Positions 60,880 through 64,000 of a stretch of 64,000 nt of DNA are shown piece by piece. How positions within the stretch are numbered: the stretch's first letter is position 1; every line of letters begins with the position of its first letter. The translations under genes and the position numbers were made by a program. The notes below the pieces were generated by a model. That model had not been told where the DNA came from. It was given only the letters and a program-made list of their open reading frames with translations, and did not search any database. The DNA is from JABSOG01 sp965277695 (GTDB lineage Bacteria; Pseudomonadota; Gammaproteobacteria; Enterobacterales; Alteromonadaceae), in contig CBDIDQ010000071.1 of assembly GCA_965277695.1 (NCBI GenBank), positions 62,001-126,000 on the forward strand. The letters are read 5' to 3'.

Positions 60880-63429
60880 TTAAGAACAATCATTCTGCCC
60901 CCGAGCGGTCCGACCGCATCTTGCCTCTCTTTCACGAGCCTGTATCCTTAGTATTTCCCGAAGCGATTCTTCTTCCTCCTCTGATAAGGTATCTTCAGAT
61001 TCTTCTTCCGTTTCAGTTGTTTGATTTTGGCAATTTTGATGGCAAAACTTACCATCAATAATTGCCGCGCCAGTTCCACTAATAAGACCTATGCTGACAT
61101 TCATTATAACAGATTCTAGTTTTGCTATTTGCCCAACAGTATTTAATACACTCCTTCCACCTGTAGCAGCTCCCATTAGACCTCCCCATGCAACGCCTAT
61201 GAGGTCTAACTCACCGGTTGTTAGATATTGGTAGGATGCGACAGAAACCATTCCAGCTATGCCTCCAAGTGCATTAGCTAATAGTTCTCCATCAGGATCC
61301 ACATACTTATAAGGATTATTATTCACATACAAATACCGATTAAATGACATCACCGGATTCGCTGCAATATACCCCACCGGATCATTACTCATAAACCGCC
61401 CCAGCGCGGGGTCCATATAACGTGCTTGCATATAGCTCAGGCCCAGATCGGTGTCAAATTTATGACCCGTGTAACCGACCTCATCTTTAGCGGTTTCAAT
61501 GCTATCACCAAATGGTTTGTAGTGCATTCGACTATTGCTGGTGCTGTCAGTCTTAACGGGCATCATGCCTTCTTTGGCGATTAATTTGCTGCCTAAGAAG
61601 ATGTAATTCACGCCGCCATCAGCCGTTTCGCGATACAGCAGTTTACCCGCTTGATTGTATAAGCTGTAGCTTATGCCGTGGCTGTCGGTGGTTTTGACGC
61701 GGCGGTTGTGACCGTCATATAAGTAGCTGTTGCCGGATGAGGCGGTGAGTTGGTTGCGCAGGTTGTAGGTGAAATCACGCATTCCATTATTGGTTACGTT
61801 GCCTCTGGCGTCATAACTGCCTGTGCCGCTAAAGTTGTAACCTGCTGCGCCCGTGCCAGTGACACCGGTTAGACGGAAGTGAGTTGCGTCATATTGGTAA
61901 CTCAGGTTGTGGTTTTTATGGCTGTTGAGTGTGCTGTAACTTCGGATGTTGCCCAGTCCGTCATAGCTGATACTGCTGTCGCCGATACCGTTGCCGCCTG
62001 TGGTGCTTGTCAGTCGACCAAGACCGTCATAACTCAGGGCGGTGAGGCTGAAATTGGCATCAACGCCGTCCGTAATGCTCTTCACATTGTTTTCATTATC
62101 ATAGGTGTAGCCCAGTTTGACGCGGTTTGTTTGGTCTTTATGGTCGCGAATTTCTGAGGGTAATTGTTGGGTGTTTAGGGTGGTTTTATGCACCACGCCG
62201 TTACCATAAGTGAAGGTGTTTATCATGCCATTGGGGTGATAACTGGCGCTGGTGGCGTAGTTTACTGTCGGCTTGGTCGCTTTGGTGGCTTGACCAAACG
62301 CGTTTGGCGCGAAGCTGACGACGGTGTTGTTAGGATAGGTCAAGCTGCTGAGGTGTCCCTGATTACTGTAGCCGTAGTTCAGGCTCAGTGATTTTCCATC
62401 GAGTGCCAACGTTTCTTTATTGAGCAATCGAGCGCTGTTGTACGTATAGGTTTGGCTCACCGTGCCAGAGGTTAGCGTCGTCATATCGCCATTATTGTCC
62501 AGCGTATAGGTTACTGATGGTGCACCCGTGGCAGTGATGCTCCGCTGTGCGCCGTGATTATCATAAGTGAAATTCACTTTATTAGTGGCCGTGGTATTAC
62601 ACGCGGTATGACTGGTGGCGGTTTGCCCTTGCGCTTGCCAAACGATATTGCCCGCCGCGTTGAGACTCATGACGGTAGTGCCGACATCATTGCGTTCGAT
62701 TTGGCACAGACGTTGTTGACTGTCATAGGCACGGTATTCGGTTTGGCTGATGGCGGTGGAGCCGTTGAAGCCCGATTGGGTGATTTCAGTAATACGACCA
62801 AACAGGTTAACCGTGATGCTGGTATCGACGTTTTCGGGTGAATCAATGTCGGTGGCGTGTTGATAGGTCGGCTCGCCAAACGCTTGATACGTCGTGGTGG
62901 TGAGGTTGCCTTCGCCATCGGTGACCTTGATTTTGTTGTCCGCGAGATAATCGGTGGTAGTGGTGCCAGCCCCTGTGGTGATTTGGGTTTTTACCCGGGT
63001 TAGGGCGTCATAGGTGTAACTCGTGCCGTTACTCTCCGTTGCAGCCGCCGAGGGAAAGGATTGAAAGGTGAGCTGGTTAAAGGCATTGTATTTGCTGTTT
63101 TGGTACACCGTGATGTTGTTGGCAACATCGGTCGTGGCCAGCTGCGTTGGTCTGAGCAAGCCATCAAAGGTGGTCGTGGCGGTCAATATCGCGGCGGTGT
63201 CATCGCAGGCGGTATTCAGGGCATTTAATGTACAGCGGCTGACGGTGCGAACCGGTTGGCTGCTGGTATTGGTTGACCATGCATACAGGGTATCAGCCCA
63301 AGTGGCGTCGCTGGGGTTGACCGATTGCAGTCGGCCCACGGCGTCATACCCATATTTGGTGATGTTGCCGTTTAAGTCGGTCAGCTGCGTCACCCGGCCA
63401 TTATCATCTATCAGGCGGCTTAAGCTCAT
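60880..63429 (-). CDS. RHS/YD-repeat protein, C-terminal part with variable tip
   Basis: 849 residues. Many YD repeats (GNITKYGYDAVGRL, ISYDGLGNIRSY, FTYNLRNQLTASSGNSYLYDG) lead to the RHS core end: YTGHKFDTDLGLSYMQARY, DPALGRFMSNDPVGY, NRYLYVNNNPYKYVDPDG at about residue 710. The ~139-residue tip is unrelated to the core: a Gly/Ala-rich hydrophobic stretch (GIAGMVSVASYQYL, AWGGLMGAATGG, LISGTGAAIID), four Cys, and an acidic-then-basic end. Such tips are usually toxins. The start at 63429 is internal; the gene continues upstream across two frameshifts. Confidence 0.85.
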   Translation of the reverse strand: MSLSRLIDDNGRVTQLTDLNGNITKYGYDAVGRLQSVNPSDATWADTLYAWSTNTSSQPVRTVSRCTLNALNTACDDTAAILTATTTFDGLLRPTQLATTDVANNITVYQNSKYNAFNQLTFQSFPSAAATESNGTSYTYDALTRVKTQITTGAGTTTTDYLADNKIKVTDGEGNLTTTTYQAFGEPTYQHATDIDSPENVDTSITVNLFGRITEITQSGFNGSTAISQTEYRAYDSQQRLCQIERNDVGTTVMSLNAAGNIVWQAQGQTATSHTACNTTATNKVNFTYDNHGAQRSITATGAPSVTYTLDNNGDMTTLTSGTVSQTYTYNSARLLNKETLALDGKSLSLNYGYSNQGHLSSLTYPNNTVVSFAPNAFGQATKATKPTVNYATSASYHPNGMINTFTYGNGVVHKTTLNTQQLPSEIRDHKDQTNRVKLGYTYDNENNVKSITDGVDANFSLTALSYDGLGRLTSTTGGNGIGDSSISYDGLGNIRSYSTLNSHKNHNLSYQYDATHFRLTGVTGTGAAGYNFSGTGSYDARGNVTNNGMRDFTYNLRNQLTASSGNSYLYDGHNRRVKTTDSHGISYSLYNQAGKLLYRETADGGVNYIFLGSKLIAKEGMMPVKTDSTSNSRMHYKPFGDSIETAKDEVGYTGHKFDTDLGLSYMQARYMDPALGRFMSNDPVGYIAANPVMSFNRYLYVNNNPYKYVDPDGELLANALGGIAGMVSVASYQYLTTGELDLIGVAWGGLMGAATGGRSVLNTVGQIAKLESVIMNVSIGLISGTGAAIIDGKFCHQNCQNQTTETEEESEDTLSEEEEESLREILRIQAREREARCGRTARGQNDCS

Positions 63430-64000
63430 CGTCCCGGTATCGTATCGATTAGGCAGGGTGATGGTTTTTGGGCTGACCGCGATGATAGTCAGTAAACGTT
63501 TGGTAGCTGTTGCCGTCGCTGCTCAGGGTCTGCTGGTATTGCACGGTTTTCAGTTGACCGATTTGATTGCCATCGGTGTGGTAATCACTAAAAATATTGC
63601 TGCCAGTGACCAAAGGCTTTTTGATAATCTGGCATTAAGATTGACCGACTGTTCAGGCTCACACTGCGGTAAGTGGTTTCTCGGGTCGGTGTGACGTTAG
63701 CAGTATCGGTTAATGCCGTGGCCGTGATATAGGTTTTCGCGGGCAGGTTTAAGACGCCATTGGCAGTGTCATGTTGATAGGTGCGTTTGCTGTATTTTAT
63801 CAACGAATTAAAGTTGTTGGTTGCGCTGCTGTCGGTCGGTGCGCCGTAGAGATTGTAGCCACTGGTGGTTTTGGTGTAGGTATTGCCGTTTTGTGTGGTG
63901 ATTTCAGTCGCCGGGCCGCGAGCGGTACGATTGAGGTCTTGGTTGCTGCCGTCAAAACCGATAGCTGCCCCTTGGAAAGTCCCCGTTTTAGCATACGTGG
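63430..64000 (-). pseudogene. upstream part of the RHS gene with two apparent frameshifts (runs off window)
   Basis: From the window edge the - strand reads YAKTGTFQGAAIGFDGSNQD through RETTYRSVSLNSRSILMPD; removing one base of the A5 run near 63614-63618 gives QKPLVTGSNIFSDYHTDGNQ. The frame then continues to HRGQPK, where removing one base of the A5 run near 63465-63469 gives TITLPNRYDTGTMSLSRL and joins the long downstream frame. Both breaks are single extra A residues, so an intact gene with sequencing errors is as likely as a pseudogene. Confidence 0.75.

Overview
The window reads as chromosome of a free-living, probably marine gammaproteobacterium (Alteromonadales/Oceanospirillales-like). 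The reasons are two large TonB-dependent receptors, the rluA-rapA neighbourhood known from Escherichia coli, a complete deoxynucleoside salvage locus, a PIN-PhoH protein and a choice-of-anchor surface protein. The species cannot be named from the sequence alone. No rRNA, convincing tRNA, CRISPR array, prophage or complete insertion sequence is visible.

Layout. 1-7 kb: the 3' part of an FMN-binding glutamate synthase-like gene, a FemAB-like acyltransferase overlapping a secreted M20 peptidase, and a divergent TonB-dependent receptor. 7-19.4 kb: mainly envelope genes (DUF922 metalloprotease-like protein, beta-barrel, periplasmic binding protein, rhomboid protease, DUF3667 protein with a probable frameshift, a cupredoxin next to a sensory nucleotide cyclase, an exported methyltransferase-like protein, DUF3179 protein). 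19.4-21.5 kb: a two-gene AAA ATPase/RloB unit resembling RloAB/AbiL phage defence. 21.6-27 kb: rluA, rapA, PIN-PhoH. 27-30.8 kb: transglutaminase-like protein, choice-of-anchor H-like protein and a RES-domain toxin with an atypical partner. 30.9-33.8 kb: 2OG-Fe(II) oxygenase, concentrative nucleoside transporter, uridine kinase. 33.8-37.9 kb: a 47-copy CCAAY pentamer satellite and an Oar-like TonB receptor followed by 15-bp repeats that each restate its last codons and stop.

38.0-43.5 kb holds the most interesting locus: a 67-residue peptide with four tandem AHCGE(S/A)P cores, a hairpin/T-run, a YcaO protein, a TfuA protein and, downstream, a prolyl oligopeptidase. This looks like an uncharacterised YcaO-TfuA RiPP (probably thioamide or azoline) pathway in which the proline of each repeat could be the processing site. 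43.6-47.6 kb carries a lipoprotein EEP phosphatase/nuclease, a broken response regulator, a small membrane protein/winged-helix regulator operon with two palindromic operators, a VOC protein and a degenerate Abi-like gene.

48.1-57.8 kb is a divergent deoxyribonucleoside salvage island: deoB-deoD-tdk-gpt leftward and deoC-ALDH16-upp-cdd-deoA rightward, sharing a 579-bp control region with palindromic TGACCA/TGGTCA sites. DeoC is of the animal-like long type, and the two-domain aldehyde dehydrogenase probably removes the acetaldehyde that DeoC makes. 58-64 kb is accessory DNA: a truncated nuclease-like remnant, two copies of a MITE-like repeat, small membrane proteins, and the end of an RHS gene with a variable C-terminal tip followed by two paralogous small membrane proteins (possible immunity genes).

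Across the window there is a family of GTAG-headed palindromes (REP/BIME-like), and several apparent frameshifts, most at short homopolymers. The latter could be either real decay or sequencing error.
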